Below, piece after piece: positions 63,133-64,000 of a stretch of DNA of 64,000 nucleotides (positions within the stretch are counted from its first letter, which is position 1; each line of letters begins with the position of its first letter). Source of the stretch: Pseudotabrizicola sp. Lineage in GTDB: Bacteria; Pseudomonadota; Alphaproteobacteria; Rhodobacterales; Rhodobacteraceae. The translations under genes and the position numbers were made by a program. The notes below the pieces were generated by a model. That model was not told the origin of the DNA. It worked only from the letters and a program-made list of their open reading frames with translations, and ran no database searches. The DNA lies in the NCBI RefSeq assembly GCF_030684215.1, contig NZ_JAUXOV010000065.1, positions 105,015 to 169,014 on the forward strand. The letters are read 5' to 3'.

Positions 63133-63738
63133 ATGACCCGCGCCCGTCTGATTGGTTTCGGCCTGTCTTTGACCCTATTGCTTGGCTGTGCCACGAACGA
63201 TCTGGCCGAACCGCCTGTGCCTTTGGGCGATTTTGCTCTGGGCTTGAATATTGTGGTGACAGACAAGACCCAGAAGGTGCCGATCTCACGCAACGCGTCG
63301 GGCGATGAATGGGAAGCTGCGATGAAAAAGGCGGTTGATGCGCGCTTTGGTCGCTATCAGGGGACCAAGCTTTACAACATCGGCATCTCGGTTGACGGCT
63401 ATGCATTGGCACCTCCGGGGATACCGGTTGTGGCGGCACCCAAATCGATTCTGGTGGTCACGGCCAATGTCTGGGATGATGCCGCCGGCAAGAAGCTTAA
63501 TGAAGAGGGCAAGCAGATCACCGTGTTTGAGAGCCTGTCGGGCGAGACGGTGATCGGAACCGGAATCACCCGGACCAAGCAACAACAGATGGATGCGCTG
63601 TCGTATAATGCGGTGAAGCGGGTTGAAGAGTGGCTCTTGCAAAACCCCGAGTGGTTCGGTCTGCCCGCTAAATCAGTGCCAACGCCAGCGGATGCACCGA
63701 CCGTTGTTTCAGGCCCTGCATCAGCATCGACACCCTGA
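63133..63738 (+). CDS. Small outer-membrane lipoprotein (hypothetical)
   Basis: A 201-residue lipoprotein with a signal and lipobox (RLIGFGLSLTLLLGCATNDL), Cys about residue 19. The mature part (LNIVVTDKTQKVPISRNASG, YQGTKLYNIGISVDGYALAP, ILVVTANVWDDAAGKKLNEE) is of a type common in Rhodobacteraceae with no assigned function. ATG 63133 has AAGGAAG 6 bases upstream; the open frame upstream (62890) overlaps the P450 gene and is not used. Confidence 0.85.
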   Translation: MTRARLIGFGLSLTLLLGCATNDLAEPPVPLGDFALGLNIVVTDKTQKVPISRNASGDEWEAAMKKAVDARFGRYQGTKLYNIGISVDGYALAPPGIPVVAAPKSILVVTANVWDDAAGKKLNEEGKQITVFESLSGETVIGTGITRTKQQQMDALSYNAVKRVEEWLLQNPEWFGLPAKSVPTPADAPTVVSGPASASTP

Positions 63739-63807
63739 CCTGCGGGAACTGCCGACAGAGGCTTGATTTTCCTCCGTGAACAGCTTACTTCGCCGCCCGT
63801 GTAGCAC

Positions 63808-63837
63808 GGGGCCCTGACCGCATCTTGCGTGGGCCCC
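63808..63837 (+). promoter_or_regulatory. Inverted repeat in the tuf leader
   Basis: GGGGCCC (63808-63814) pairs with GGGCCCC (63831-63837) around 16 bases, 22 bp before the tuf start. It could be a terminator of the upstream lipoprotein gene or a leader structure for tuf. Confidence 0.45.
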
Positions 63838-63859
63838 CCGAATTCAAGGGCGCTGGCGA

Positions 63860-64000
63860 ATGGCAAAGGCAAAGTTTGAACGGAACAAACCGCACGTCAA
63901 CATTGGCACGATTGGCCACGTTGACCACGGCAAGACGACGCTGACGGCGGCGATTACGAAGTATTTCGGCGATTTCAAAGCCTATGACCAGATTGACGGT
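63860..64000 (+). CDS. tuf: Elongation factor Tu (N-terminal part, runs off window)
   Basis: The first 47 residues of EF-Tu: after [19 protein letters not shown] comes the P-loop [21 protein letters not shown]-Tu brings aminoacyl-tRNA to the ribosome with GTP. The lead ([11 protein letters not shown]) is the rhodobacterial type. ATG 63860 has AAGGG upstream. The rest lies beyond the right edge. Confidence 0.97.
   Translation, partial: MAKAKFERNKPHVNIGTIGHVDHGKTTLTAAITKYFGDFKAYDQIDG

Overview
Organism. The window is high-GC alphaproteobacterial DNA, most likely Rhodobacteraceae (Rhodobacterales). This rests on the EF-Tu N-terminus at the right edge, the rhizobial/rhodobacterial type glycerol ABC locus (glpR-glpD-glpS-glpT-glpP-glpQ-DUF2160-glpV-glpK), a creatinase, hydantoinase/oxoprolinase paralogues, and REP-like hairpin elements of the form GC-rich hairpin + GGGATATTTAAGAACAG. 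No genus is claimed. || Layout. 1-1955: end of a two-component flavin monooxygenase cluster (SsuD-like monooxygenase, aldo/keto reductase, flavin reductase). 2068-3746: panB-panC (pantothenate synthesis). 3918-8336: cupin, DMT exporter, L,D-transpeptidase lipoprotein, large secreted phytase-like beta-propeller protein. 8518-13390: GlsB-type membrane protein, creatinase, YghU-type glutathione transferase, DoxX, SDR, P1 self-processing peptidase. 13442-14956: dead caspase-family gene. 14920-18391: lytic transglycosylase and a solitary HyuA. 18441-26334: tRNA(CAT) and an approximately 7.8-kb integrated element bounded by a 15-bp repeat of the tRNA 3' end. 26549-31314: acyl-CoA ligase, crotonase, OsmC, GcvT-fold/DMSP-demethylase-like protein and Lrp regulator. 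31490-36240: LacI repressor and divergent sugar ABC transporter. 36466-47929: the complete glycerol uptake/catabolism locus with its DeoR-type regulator. 48016-56497: methyltransferase, two-subunit molybdenum hydroxylase with divergent TetR regulator, RND efflux pump. 56750-63738: diacylglycerol kinase, fused 5-oxoprolinase, DUF533 protein, cytochrome P450, lipoprotein. 63860-64000: start of tuf. || How genes work together. The glycerol locus is self-contained: GlpV binds glycerol, GlpP/GlpQ form the channel, GlpS/GlpT hydrolyse ATP, GlpK phosphorylates, GlpD oxidises glycerol-3-phosphate, and GlpR probably represses from TTCGTT/AACGAA boxes in the glpR-glpD intergenic region. The LacI/ABC block has two palindromic operators flanking a TTGACA box. 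|| Most interesting part. The tRNA-integrated element has an integrase, an AlpA/MerR-like small DNA-binding protein, a possible replication or DNA-binding protein followed by a cluster of repeated and palindromic sequences that looks like an origin or control region, three copies of a 14-bp palindrome (TGCAACCCGTTGCA), a membrane-anchored coiled-coil protein of unknown function, a broken M15-type peptidase, and cargo consisting of a trypsin-like protease divergent to a tail-anchored protein. I see no phage structural or conjugation genes, so it resembles a satellite or minimal integrative element. It is the best candidate here for an undescribed system; that is inference.
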